Shown in pieces: positions 25,904 through 34,297 of a stretch of DNA of 64,000 nucleotides. The DNA lies in NCBI GenBank assembly GCA_964370965.1, contig CAYJLW010000008.1:25476-89475 (forward strand), given 5' to 3'. This stretch comes from CAYJLW01 sp964370965 (GTDB lineage Bacteria > Actinomycetota > Acidimicrobiia > UBA2766). The notes under the pieces were generated by a model that worked only from the letters and a program-made list of their open reading frames with translations, was not told the DNA's origin and made no database searches. The position numbers and the translations under genes were made by a program. Positions within the stretch are counted from its first letter, which is position 1. Each line of letters begins with the position of its first letter.

Positions 25904-27579
25904 GCGGTGGCGGCCTTCGGGGTCGGCCGGGGCCGGCGGCCCCGTGCGCTCCTCAACAACTCTGCGGCGTGCTCCTGGGCCCGCTCGCTGTCCGGGGACC
26001 CCGAGAGCATGCGGCTGAGCTCCACGACGCGCTCGAAGCCGTCGAGCACGGTGGCGGACGTCGCGCCCCGGGGGCCTTTCCTGAGGCCGATGTGGCGGTC
26101 GGCGTGGCAGGCCACCTGGGCGAGGTGCGTCACGCAGAGCACCTGGCGCCGGGCGGCGAGCCCGGCGAGGGCCCGACCGACCGCCGTGCCTGCTTCCCCG
26201 CCGATGCCCGCATCGATCTCGTCGAAGACCATAGTGGGCGCCACTTCCAGCTCGCCTACTTCGGCGGCGATCGCGAGCAGCACCCGGGAGAGCTCTCCGC
26301 CGGAGGCGGTGCGGGAAAGGGGAAGCGGTTCGTGTCCCCCGGCACTGAAGAGGAAAGTCACGGTGTCCCCACCCGTCGGGCCGACTTCGGACGCCTCGGC
26401 CACGTCGACCTGCAGGGCCGCTCCCGCGAGGGCGAGGTCCTGGAGCGCCCGGGTGACACGGTCGGCCACGGTCGGGGCGACGTCCCGGCGCAGGGTGCTC
26501 AGGACGGCGCCGGCAGCGGCGAGGTCCGCGGCCGCCACCTCGGCCTCGACGCGGAGCACGGCGACGTGGTCTTGTGCCCCGTGCAGCTCCGCGAGGCGGA
26601 TGCGGATGCTCTCGGCGTACGAGGCCACGTCGGCGAGCCCCGGCCCGTACTTGCGCTTCAGCTCGGCGAGGACGGAGCGCCGCTCCTCCAGGGCGGCGAG
26701 GCGTTCGGGCTCTGCGACGCACGCCTCCGCGAAGTCGCGGAGGCCGCCCCGCACGTCGTCGATCTCGGCGACGACCCCGGCGATCGCATCACCGCGCTCC
26801 CCGAGGTGCGGGTCCCCGCTGCGGTGGAGTCGCGCCCCGGCCTCGGCGGCGAGGTCGCGGGCCCGTTCCAGAGCGTCCCGGGCGCTGAGGGCCTCGCCAC
26901 GCAGCCGTTCCGCGGAAGCGAGGCGGGCGGCCTCGGCGGCGAGCTCCTCGTCCTCGCCCGCTCTCGCCCCGGCGGCGTCGATCTCCCCGACCTGGTGGGC
27001 GAGGTGCTCGATCTCCCGCGCCCGTTCTCTGGGGTCGCCGCCGAGGGCTTCCTGTTCCCGGCGGATGTCGGCGAGCTTGAGGTGCAACGCCCGCACCCGG
27101 GCGAGAGCACCGGCCGTGGCCTCACCGCCGAAGCGGTCGAGGGCGCGGCGTTGTGCAGCGGGCTGCACGAGTGAACGCGCAGACACCTGTCCGGTGATCT
27201 CGAGCAGTTCCCCGCCCAGGGCGCCGAGGAGCCCGGCAGTGGCCAGGCGGCCGTTCACATAGGCACGCGAACCGCCGGGGGCGACGCGCCGGGCCAGGAC
27301 GAGATCCTCCTCCGCGGGGATTCCGGCGTCCGCGAGGAGACCCTGCACGCGGGCCGCGTCTCCGGCCCCAAGCGTGAAACGCCCCTCAGCTTCCGCGGCG
27401 TCGCGCCCGGAGGCCACCACCCCGGCGTCGGCCCGGCGCCCCGCCAGCAGGGACAGGGCACCCACGAGAAGGCTCTTGCCGGCGCCCGTCTCCCCGGTGA
27501 CGACGTTGCAGCCGGGGCCGAACGTGACGCACATCTCCTCGATGCTGCCCAGGCCCGCTGCCCGGAGCTCCGCCAGCAT
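25900..27579 (-). CDS. recN: DNA repair protein RecN
   Basis: 559 residues of the SMC-like RecN family acting at double-strand breaks. Walker A GETGAGKS lies near residue 30, long coiled-coil arms span about 150-350 (many Ala/Arg/Glu heptads), the signature SGGELSRVLLAIAAE and Walker B PTMVFDEIDAGIGG follow, then the H-loop VTHLAQVACHA. The ATG at 27579 shares bases with the nadK stop; the longer open frame upstream is ignored because the family begins with MLAELRAAGLG. Confidence 0.93.
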   Translation of the reverse strand: MLAELRAAGLGSIEEMCVTFGPGCNVVTGETGAGKSLLVGALSLLAGRRADAGVVASGRDAAEAEGRFTLGAGDAARVQGLLADAGIPAEEDLVLARRVAPGGSRAYVNGRLATAGLLGALGGELLEITGQVSARSLVQPAAQRRALDRFGGEATAGALARVRALHLKLADIRREQEALGGDPRERAREIEHLAHQVGEIDAAGARAGEDEELAAEAARLASAERLRGEALSARDALERARDLAAEAGARLHRSGDPHLGERGDAIAGVVAEIDDVRGGLRDFAEACVAEPERLAALEERRSVLAELKRKYGPGLADVASYAESIRIRLAELHGAQDHVAVLRVEAEVAAADLAAAGAVLSTLRRDVAPTVADRVTRALQDLALAGAALQVDVAEASEVGPTGGDTVTFLFSAGGHEPLPLSRTASGGELSRVLLAIAAEVGELEVAPTMVFDEIDAGIGGEAGTAVGRALAGLAARRQVLCVTHLAQVACHADRHIGLRKGPRGATSATVLDGFERVVELSRMLSGSPDSERAQEHAAELLRSARGRRPRPTPKAATA

Positions 27580-28442
27580 CAGATGCCCCGGGGGCGGTCG
27601 AGGCCGAACTTGTCCCGCACCCGGGCCGCGAAGCCCTCGGTCCGCCAGCGCACGAGGCGCGCCCGGCGCTGCGCGACTCTCACCTCCGCGGTGGCCCCCG
27701 CCGGGAGCTCGCCCAGGACGCGCCCGTCGCACGCCAGCGACACGGGCCGGTCCCCCACCGCCCGCACGGACACGGTGCTGTCGGTGGGCAGCACGAGGGA
27801 ACGGTCCCAGAGCATGTGCGGGGCGACGGGCGTCAGCACGAAGGCGGCGACACCCGGGTCGACGAGCGGTCCCCGGGCCGAGAAGTTGTACGCCGTGGAG
27901 CCGGTCGGGGTCGCCACCACCAGGCCGTCGACCAGGTAGGTCACGAAGGGGAGGCCGTCGATGCCGGTCTCCAGCTTCACCACACGCCCGGCGAGGGGCT
28001 TGCCGAAGTGGACGTCGTTGAGAGCGAGGGCGGGCGCCCCACCCGCGGTGCGGACCTCGAGGAGGAGGCGTTCGCCCACCCTGACGTCGCCCGCCGCCAC
28101 CCTCCTCGCGAGCTCGTCCACCTCGCCCACGAGCACCTCGGCGAGGAAGCCGAGCTCCCCGCAGTTCACACCCACAAGAGGCACGGAGGGTGCCACACTG
28201 AACGCCCGCAGGAAGGTGCCGTCGCCCCCGACGGTCACGACGAGGTCGCAGTCGGTGTCAAAGCGCTCCTCGTCGATGCGTGCGGCGACGCCCATGTCCT
28301 CTTCGCCGGCCCATCTCGGGACGGTGACGGCGATTCCCGCCGCCGCGAAGGCCTCGCAGAGGCGGACTGCGGCCGCGGTGGCGGCGGGACGATCCGGGTG
28401 CGCCAGGATGCCGACGGTGCGGACGACGATACGGTCGGCCAT
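27579..28442 (-). CDS. nadK: NAD kinase
   Basis: 287 residues. It phosphorylates NAD to NADP in the cytoplasm. The diagnostic VVTVGGDGTFLRAF (catalytic Asp), GVNCGELGFLAEV, NDVHFGKP and TPTGSTAYNFSARGPLVDP are all present. The frame runs further upstream, but ATG 28442 (MADRIVVRTVGILAHPDR) gives the normal length. It follows tlyA by 10 nt and its end overlaps the recN start, as in mycobacteria. Confidence 0.94.
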   Translation of the reverse strand: MADRIVVRTVGILAHPDRPAATAAAVRLCEAFAAAGIAVTVPRWAGEEDMGVAARIDEERFDTDCDLVVTVGGDGTFLRAFSVAPSVPLVGVNCGELGFLAEVLVGEVDELARRVAAGDVRVGERLLLEVRTAGGAPALALNDVHFGKPLAGRVVKLETGIDGLPFVTYLVDGLVVATPTGSTAYNFSARGPLVDPGVAAFVLTPVAPHMLWDRSLVLPTDSTVSVRAVGDRPVSLACDGRVLGELPAGATAEVRVAQRRARLVRWRTEGFAARVRDKFGLDRPRGI

Positions 28443-28452
28443 GGAGGGCAGG

Positions 28453-29256
28453 CTACTTCCCTGCCGGCGCTTCCCCGGCAGCGCCGGCGAAGTCCTCACG
28501 GGTGAGGCGGCGCCCCGGTCGGCCGCGCTGCAGGAGGGCGAGGAACTCCACGTTGCCCTCGGCACCCCGCAAGGGGGACGCCATGACGTCGACCATGTGC
28601 AGGTTCTGTCGGGTCAGGGCCGCCTGGAGGCCCTGCAGCACATCCAGCCAGACGTCCGGATCACGCACGACGCCGCCCTTGCCCACATCGGCCCGGACGG
28701 CCTCGAACTGGGGCTTCACGAGGTACACGAACACGCCCCCGGGAGACACGGCGCCGGCCACGGCGGGTGTGAGCGTGCGGAGGGAGATGAAGGACACGTC
28801 GGCGACGGCGACGGCGACGGCCTCGCCCCCCACGTGGGAGAGCGTGAGCTCCCTGGCGTTGACCCGTTCGTGGACCGTGACACGGGGGTCCCCCCGGAGG
28901 CGCTGGGCAATTTGGCCGTAGCCCACGTCGACGGCGTACACGTGGGCGGCCCCCCGCTGGAGGAGGCAGTCGGTGAAGCCGCCGGTGGATGCGCCCACGT
29001 CCAGGCAGCGCCGGCCGGCGACGTCCACACCGAAACGCTCCAGAGCGGCATCGAGCTTCTCCCCCCCGCGCCCCACGAACCGTCGGGGCGGGCCCGCCAG
29101 TAGCAGGGGCTCTCCCGGGGCGACCTGACGGGCGGCCTTGCTCGCCGGTGCGCCGCCGACCGTGACGAGGCCCGCGGCGATCGCTTCCTGGGCTTCCTCG
29201 CGGGTCCGGACGAGCCCGCGTCGCACGAGCTCCTGGTCGAGGCGGCGGCGAGTCAC
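28453..29256 (-). CDS. tlyA: TlyA-family rRNA 2'-O-methyltransferase
   Basis: 267 residues. An S4 RNA-binding domain comes first (RRRLDQELVRRGLVRTREEA, LVTVGG), then a FtsJ-like methyltransferase: CLDVGASTGGFTDCLLQRGA (SAM site), VYAVDVGYGQI, VADVSFISL and LVKPQFEAV with the catalytic Lys. TlyA methylates 16S and 23S rRNA in mycobacteria and confers capreomycin sensitivity. The GTG at 29256 overlaps the stop of the upstream small gene (GTGA). Confidence 0.93.
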   Translation of the reverse strand: MTRRRLDQELVRRGLVRTREEAQEAIAAGLVTVGGAPASKAARQVAPGEPLLLAGPPRRFVGRGGEKLDAALERFGVDVAGRRCLDVGASTGGFTDCLLQRGAAHVYAVDVGYGQIAQRLRGDPRVTVHERVNARELTLSHVGGEAVAVAVADVSFISLRTLTPAVAGAVSPGGVFVYLVKPQFEAVRADVGKGGVVRDPDVWLDVLQGLQAALTRQNLHMVDVMASPLRGAEGNVEFLALLQRGRPGRRLTREDFAGAAGEAPAGK

Positions 29257-29456
29257 AGAAGGCGGGGCTGGCCGGCTTCCTCCGCGGCGTCCGGCGGACC
29301 TGCTCCGAGGGCGACCCTGCCCAGCAGGTCGGTGAGCGCTTCGGCGATGCGTTCCAGCTCCTCGACTGCTGCCGCTGCTGCAGGCCCGTCGAGGTCGAGG
29401 CCGGCGACGGCATCGACGGCCTCCCGGAGCCGGGCGAGTTCCTCCTGCTCGTCCAT
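29253..29456 (-). CDS. Small acidic protein upstream of tlyA
   Basis: 67 residues, helical and acidic (MDEQEELARLREAVDAVAG, then AAAVEELERIAEALTDLLG). Its stop overlaps the tlyA start, so it is translated with it. M. tuberculosis has a small hypothetical gene (Rv1693) in the same position. No function is known. Confidence 0.7.
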   Translation of the reverse strand: MDEQEELARLREAVDAVAGLDLDGPAAAAAVEELERIAEALTDLLGRVALGAGPPDAAEEAGQPRLL

Positions 29457-29474
29457 GAGCCCCGGCCGGCCGGC

Positions 29475-29936
29475 CTACTTGGAGGCGGAGCGTCGCGTGG
29501 TACCGGTGCTCCGGGCCCTTGTCGCGCTCGCCCGCGCACCCGAAGTGCCCTTGGGGGCCGCCTTGCGGGCGGCCGGCTCCTTGGCGGCCGCCGTCTTGGC
29601 GGCTGTCCGGGCCACGGGCTTCTTGGCGGGAGCCGCGGCCTTCGCCGAGGCCGCGATCTTGCGCTCCAGGCGGGCGATGTCGGCCTGCGTGGCCACACCG
29701 AGGGACGAGAGCTGCTCGTTGATCTCCTTCTTCAGTTCCTTCTTGCGTTCGTCGGCCCACTTGCGCGACCGGGTCGCGAACTCGTCGACGGCTTTCTGGA
29801 ACTGGTCAGAGGTGAGCTCGCCCTGCTTCACGAGTCGCTGCACGAAGGCCTCGATCTGCTTCTGCGTCGCGTTTGTGCGCACCCGACCCTCGGCCACGTA
29901 CTTTTCCCATGCCTTCTGGAGTCCGCTCTCGGCCAC
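29475..29936 (-). CDS. Phasin-like helical protein with Lys/Ala-rich tail
   Basis: About 153 residues. Residues 1-100 are amphipathic helix (WEKYVAEGRV, QKQIEAFVQRLVKQGELT, FATRSRKWADERKKELKKEI) resembling poly(3-hydroxyalkanoate) granule-associated phasins. Residues 100-153 are Lys/Ala/Arg/Thr repeats of the AAKTAAAK type, like histone-H1 or HupB tails. It could bind granules, DNA or both. The GTG at 29936 has GGAGGG 8 nt before it. It is 18 nt upstream of the small gene and so probably leads the tlyA operon. Confidence 0.7.
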   Translation of the reverse strand: MAESGLQKAWEKYVAEGRVRTNATQKQIEAFVQRLVKQGELTSDQFQKAVDEFATRSRKWADERKKELKKEINEQLSSLGVATQADIARLERKIAASAKAAAPAKKPVARTAAKTAAAKEPAARKAAPKGTSGARASATRARSTGTTRRSASK

Positions 29937-30081
29937 TTTGCCAACCCTCCACGGTCGTCTGGGCGCGCAGGCTATCAGACGCCGCGGGGACGGATGCGCG
30001 CCACGCCCCCGGGGAGACCCGGCCCGCCTCGGAGCAGGACCTCCGGGAGGCCCGTCTAGAGTGCCCGGGATGCCCCGACGT

Positions 30082-30459
30082 TCAGCCCCCCGGACCCTCA
30101 CCCGTGAGGCGTTCCAGCGCCCTGCCGTAGGCGTCACTGCTGGGACGCATGGCGACGGCGAGCTTGAGATGCCTCGCCGCTCCCGTGCGGTCGCCGAGAC
30201 GTTGGTACGCGAGACCGAGGCCGAAGTGGGCGTAGTCGTTCACAGGATCGATGGCGAGAACGGCCTCGAACTCCGCGGCCGCCGCCTCGAAGGCCCTCGT
30301 CCGGAACAGCGCCCGCCCGAGGGCCTCACGGATGGACGCCTTGTCTGGAGCGGAGTCCCTCGCCGCCGTGAGGGCCACGCAGGCGGCGTGGGCGTCCCCG
30401 GAGGCGAGCAACGCGCAACCCCGCTGGTAGAGCGTGTATGTGTCGGACACGGCGTCCAA
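30082..30459 (-). CDS. Tetratricopeptide-repeat protein
   Basis: 125 residues with about three TPR units: LYQRGCALLASGDAHAACVA, ALGRALFRTRAFEAAAAEFE and HFGLGLAYQRLGDRTGAARH. TPRs bind other proteins; the partner is unknown. Mycobacteria also have a TPR gene (Rv1691) a few genes upstream of tlyA. It is divergent from the DUF1015 gene with only 32 nt between start codons, so their promoters must overlap coding sequence. Confidence 0.8.
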   Translation of the reverse strand: MDAVSDTYTLYQRGCALLASGDAHAACVALTAARDSAPDKASIREALGRALFRTRAFEAAAAEFEAVLAIDPVNDYAHFGLGLAYQRLGDRTGAARHLKLAVAMRPSSDAYGRALERLTGEGPGG

Positions 30460-30491
30460 CCTACCCGCCCCCGCAGAGGAGGATCCCGGTC

Positions 30492-31715
30492 GTGACCGAG
30501 CCGACCCTCGCCCCGTTCCGGGGCACGCTCTACGCCGCCGGCGCCGAGGCGGTCACGGCGCCCCCCTACGACGTGCTCGACGAGGCCGAAGCGGACGCCT
30601 TGCGCAAGAGCGACGCCCACAACGTCGTCCACCTGGACCTTCCGCGCCCCTCGGAGGCCGGAGCCGACCCCTACACGGCTTCGCGGGCCCTGCTGGAGGA
30701 CTGGGTGGCCACCGGGGTTCTCGCTGTGGACTCCGAGCCGTCGTTCTACGTGTACCGCCAGGGATACCGTGACGGCGCGGGCAGCCCCCGCCAGACCACA
30801 GGCGTCATCGGGGCACTCGACCTCGACAGCGCCGGCGTGCTCCCCCACGAGGAGACCACCCCCAAGGCGCGCAGCGACCGTCTCGCCCTTCTCGAGGCCA
30901 CAGAGGCGAACCTCTCGCCCATATACGGCCTCTCCCTCGCCGCCGGGGTCGCCGATCTCCTCGAGCCCGAGGGGCCCCCCAGAATCGCCGTCACGGACGA
31001 GGACGGCGTCCACCACCGCCTTTGGGCACTCACGGCACCCGCCCGGACGGCGGCGCTCGCCGCTGCCCTGGCCTCGGCGCCGGTCGTGATCGCGGACGGC
31101 CACCACCGCTTCGAGGTCTCCCGGCGCTACCACACCGAGCACCGCTCCACGACCGGCGCCGGGCGAACCATGGCTTTCGTGGCCCCCCTCGACCCCGCCA
31201 ACCTCGTGGTGCGGCCCATCCACCGGGTGGTGGAGTCCCTGGGCGTCACCCCGGGGGGACTCCGTGCCGCCCTGGACGAGGTCGCCGACGTCACAGAAGT
31301 CACCGGCCTCCTCCCCGCCGCCGTCGAGGGACGCCTCGCCACCTTCCCCGGAGTGGGCCTGGTCACCTCTCAGGGGGCGTACGTCCTGCGCCCCCGCCCG
31401 CGGTCCGCCGACACCGAGGTTCTGGGGCGCCGGCCCGGGTCGCTGCGGGGCCTCGACGTGACCTGGGTGCACGACGTGCTCCTCCCCCACCTCGGAGCCG
31501 CGGGAATCTCGTTCCACCACTCCGCCGCACATGTCACCGGTGCCGTCGCCGACGGGGCCTCCGCCGCGGTGCTGCTGCGGGCCGTGGGGATCCCCGAGAT
31601 CGAGGCCGTCGCCCGGGCCGGCGACCGGATGCCGCCCAAGACCACCTTCTTCTGGCCCAAGGTGCGTACCGGGATGGTGATGCGACGCTTCGCCGACCAG
31701 GCGGGCTGCCCCTGA
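30492..31715 (+). CDS. DUF1015-family protein
   Basis: 407 residues. It shows the family pattern TAPPYDVLDEAEADAL, HNVVHLDLPR, FYVYRQGY, GVIGALDLD, VLPHEETTPKARSDRLALLEA, VIADGHHRFEVSRRY and MPPKTTFFWPKVRTGMVMR. In other bacteria this family is often next to serine or phosphoglycerate metabolism genes, and some members are annotated as SerC-associated; here there is no such neighbour. GTG start with GGAGGA about 9 nt before it. Confidence 0.83.
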   Translation: MTEPTLAPFRGTLYAAGAEAVTAPPYDVLDEAEADALRKSDAHNVVHLDLPRPSEAGADPYTASRALLEDWVATGVLAVDSEPSFYVYRQGYRDGAGSPRQTTGVIGALDLDSAGVLPHEETTPKARSDRLALLEATEANLSPIYGLSLAAGVADLLEPEGPPRIAVTDEDGVHHRLWALTAPARTAALAAALASAPVVIADGHHRFEVSRRYHTEHRSTTGAGRTMAFVAPLDPANLVVRPIHRVVESLGVTPGGLRAALDEVADVTEVTGLLPAAVEGRLATFPGVGLVTSQGAYVLRPRPRSADTEVLGRRPGSLRGLDVTWVHDVLLPHLGAAGISFHHSAAHVTGAVADGASAAVLLRAVGIPEIEAVARAGDRMPPKTTFFWPKVRTGMVMRRFADQAGCP

Positions 31716-31736
31716 GCGCCGCCCGTACGGGGCCGT

Positions 31737-32033
31737 TCACCTGGTGAGGTCGCGCACGGTGTCGGCCACGACCTCGACGCGCGACTGACGCCGGCCGTCG
31801 GCACCGGACCAGAACCGGCGCCGCAGCCGGCCCTTCACCTCAACGGGCGCACCCTCGACGACGGCGGAGAGTTCCGCCGGTGGGTCCCAGACCGTGACCG
31901 GGATGGACGTGCGTCGCCCTTCGTCGGGCACCCGGACGACGACGGTGGCGAGCGCCGTGCCCGAGGGCAGGGAGCGCACCTCCACGGGCGCGGCGACCTC
32001 GCCACGCAGGGTGACGGCATTGCGAGCAGCCAT
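31737..32033 (-). CDS. Single-stranded DNA-binding (SSB-like) OB-fold protein
   Basis: 98 residues forming one OB domain: NAVTLRGEVAAPVEVRSLPSG, ATVVVRV, TSIPVTVWD and VEVKGRLRRRFW match the SSB N-terminal domain. It lacks the Gly-rich linker and acidic C-terminal tip of the main cellular SSB, so it is probably an accessory paralogue (compare SsbB). The ATG follows GGGAGGAG at good spacing. Confidence 0.8.
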   Translation of the reverse strand: MAARNAVTLRGEVAAPVEVRSLPSGTALATVVVRVPDEGRRTSIPVTVWDPPAELSAVVEGAPVEVKGRLRRRFWSGADGRRQSRVEVVADTVRDLTR

Positions 32034-32268
32034 GTGGGCTCCTCCCGTTCGCCCCTCAACGGGGCACCTGTCATGTGGGGGAAGTTGGGGGAAGCGACGT
32101 CAGTCTCCCACTGGGGTACGACAGATTCGGGGCCCCTCCCCCTCCGCCCCCCCCATTCCGCCCCCGCCCCGGGTCGGCCCGCACCCTCCATGCGCGGAAT
32201 TCGGGGAACCCTCCTGGCACCCGCGCCCGTCAAAGCGCAGATCCTCACCCGCACCCCCGGGAGCGACG

Positions 32269-34269
32269 ATGCACCGACCGCTGACGACACTGCTGACAGC
32301 CCTGGTGGCCGCCGCCGCGCTGGTCACCTCCGCCTGCGTGACCGACATACCCGCGGCATCCGCGGCCGGCCTCAGCGCCTTCGACGGCTGCGGCGACCTC
32401 CTGCGTTGGGCGAGGGAGGAGGCCGGCCGTCTCGTCACCCCTTACGGCCTCCCGGGCCACGGCCCGGTCTACTACGCGGACGGCGTGGGGGCGGTGCCCG
32501 AGGCGGCCGCCGCCGGGGGCGGCGAGGATCGCTCCAAGGCGGCGTCGCCGGTGGAGGGCACGGACTTCTCCGGCACGAACGTCCAGGAGGCGGGCATCGA
32601 CGAGGCTGACCTCGTCGAAACCGACGGCCGGCACCTCTTCACCGTGCAAGACGGCACCCTCCGCGTACTCGCCGTGGCCGACGGCGTACCCCGGGAAGTG
32701 GCCCGCGTGCCCCTCGAAGACGCCTGGAGGGCCGAGCTCATCCTCGCCGCTGACCGCCTCGCCGTCGTGGTCCCTGCCGGTCCCGGCGGTCCCGCGCCGA
32801 TGCCGGGACGCCCCACCGGGGACGTGGGCGGCTTCCGAGCCCCCGACGGGAGCGGGGACGCCGGGCGCACCAAGATCCTCCTCTACGACGTCGCCGACGC
32901 CGCCCGTCCCCGCCTCCTCGCCCGCTACGGGGTCGAGGGCACGTACCAGAGCGCCCGCCGTCACGACGACGTCCTCCAGCTCGTGGTGACCTCCTCTCCC
33001 CGGGACCTCGGTTTCGTCTCGCCGTCGGGGCCCTCCCCCGCGGCGGAGGCGCACGCCCTCGAGGTGAACCGCAAGGTGGTCAAAGACTCCGGGGTCTCCG
33101 ACTGGCTCCCCGATGCCGCCCGCGAGGACCTCCGCAAGGAGGGGAACAGGCCCGACACAGGCCCGGCACTGCGCTGCCCGTCAGTGTTCCGCCCGGAACG
33201 CTTCTCCGGTCTCGACGTCACAACGGTGGTGGGCCTCGACCTCACCGACGCCCTCCGGGTGCGTTCCAGCGCCGGGGTCGCGGCGGGGTCGTCCTTCGCC
33301 GGCGGCGAAGGGAGTGTCGTCTCCGCCTCCCCCGGGAACCTCTACCTCGCCACCACCGAGTGGTCCGACCCCTCGGGGTCCCCCCGGGACGCCCGACCCC
33401 GCACCACGGTGCACGCCTTCTCGACGGCGGATCCGGACGCCTTCGCCTACGCCGCCAGCGGCGAGATCGAGGGCCGGCTCCTGAACCAGTTCTCGATGTC
33501 CGAGCACGAGGGCGTCCTGCGGGTGGCGAGCACGTCCTACGACCAGTCCGAGAGCGCCGTGGAGGTGTTCCGCCGGGACGGGAGGACCCTGGGACGCATC
33601 GGGAGGGTGGGGGGCCTGGGCGAGAACGAGCGGATCTACTCAGTGCGCTTCCTGGGCGACCTCGGCTACGTGGTCACTTTCCGCCAGACCGACCCCCTCT
33701 ACGTCGTCGACATCGGCGACCCGGCACGCCCCGTGGTCCGGGGCGAGCTCAAGATCCCCGGCTTCTCGTCCTACCTCCACCCCGTCGACGACGGCCGCCT
33801 CCTCGGCGTGGGACAGGACGCCACAGCAGAGGGCCGCCGCCAGGGCACGAAGCTCTCCCTCTTCGACGTCGCCGACCCCACGTCGCCCCGGGAGGTCGCC
33901 GGGGTCGCTGTCGGCGAGCACGGTTCGTCAGAGGTGGAAGCCGACCACCACGCCTTCCTCTGGTGGCCCAGGACGGGCACGGTAGTGGTCCCCACGAGCC
34001 GCGTGAGGCCGGACGCCGAGGGGGCCGGGGCGCCGGACACGTCCTACTACGAGGAGGGCCTCGCCGTCGTGCGTCTCGACGCCGACCGCCTCGCCTCCCA
34101 GGGGTTCCTCACCCACGACGTCGCCGACGACGCCGGGCAGGGACCGAGCACGGCCATCCGGCGCGCGGTCGTCGTCGGCGACGTCCTCCTTTCGATCTCG
34201 GCGGCGGGCGTCGCCGGGAACCGCCTCGACGACCTCACGCGCACGGCCTGGGTGGGCTTCGGAGACTGA
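32269..34269 (+). CDS. Secreted beta-propeller lipoprotein
   Basis: 666 residues. The signal peptide ends in a lipobox-like LVTSAC. The mature part belongs to the secreted C-terminal beta-propeller family (PF09826 type): NVQEAGIDEADLVETDGRHLF is its hallmark, followed by repeated blades such as KILLYDVADAARPRLLARY and VVDIGDPARPVVRGELKI, with GFSSYLHPVDDGRLLGVGQD near the end. The function is unknown; some homologues carry metal-binding loops. The frame is open upstream but the ATG at 32269 begins the signal peptide. Confidence 0.83.
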   Translation: MHRPLTTLLTALVAAAALVTSACVTDIPAASAAGLSAFDGCGDLLRWAREEAGRLVTPYGLPGHGPVYYADGVGAVPEAAAAGGGEDRSKAASPVEGTDFSGTNVQEAGIDEADLVETDGRHLFTVQDGTLRVLAVADGVPREVARVPLEDAWRAELILAADRLAVVVPAGPGGPAPMPGRPTGDVGGFRAPDGSGDAGRTKILLYDVADAARPRLLARYGVEGTYQSARRHDDVLQLVVTSSPRDLGFVSPSGPSPAAEAHALEVNRKVVKDSGVSDWLPDAAREDLRKEGNRPDTGPALRCPSVFRPERFSGLDVTTVVGLDLTDALRVRSSAGVAAGSSFAGGEGSVVSASPGNLYLATTEWSDPSGSPRDARPRTTVHAFSTADPDAFAYAASGEIEGRLLNQFSMSEHEGVLRVASTSYDQSESAVEVFRRDGRTLGRIGRVGGLGENERIYSVRFLGDLGYVVTFRQTDPLYVVDIGDPARPVVRGELKIPGFSSYLHPVDDGRLLGVGQDATAEGRRQGTKLSLFDVADPTSPREVAGVAVGEHGSSEVEADHHAFLWWPRTGTVVVPTSRVRPDAEGAGAPDTSYYEEGLAVVRLDADRLASQGFLTHDVADDAGQGPSTAIRRAVVVGDVLLSISAAGVAGNRLDDLTRTAWVGFGD

Positions 34270-34297
34270 CGTGAGCCGCCTCCGCCCGCTCGGCTCG

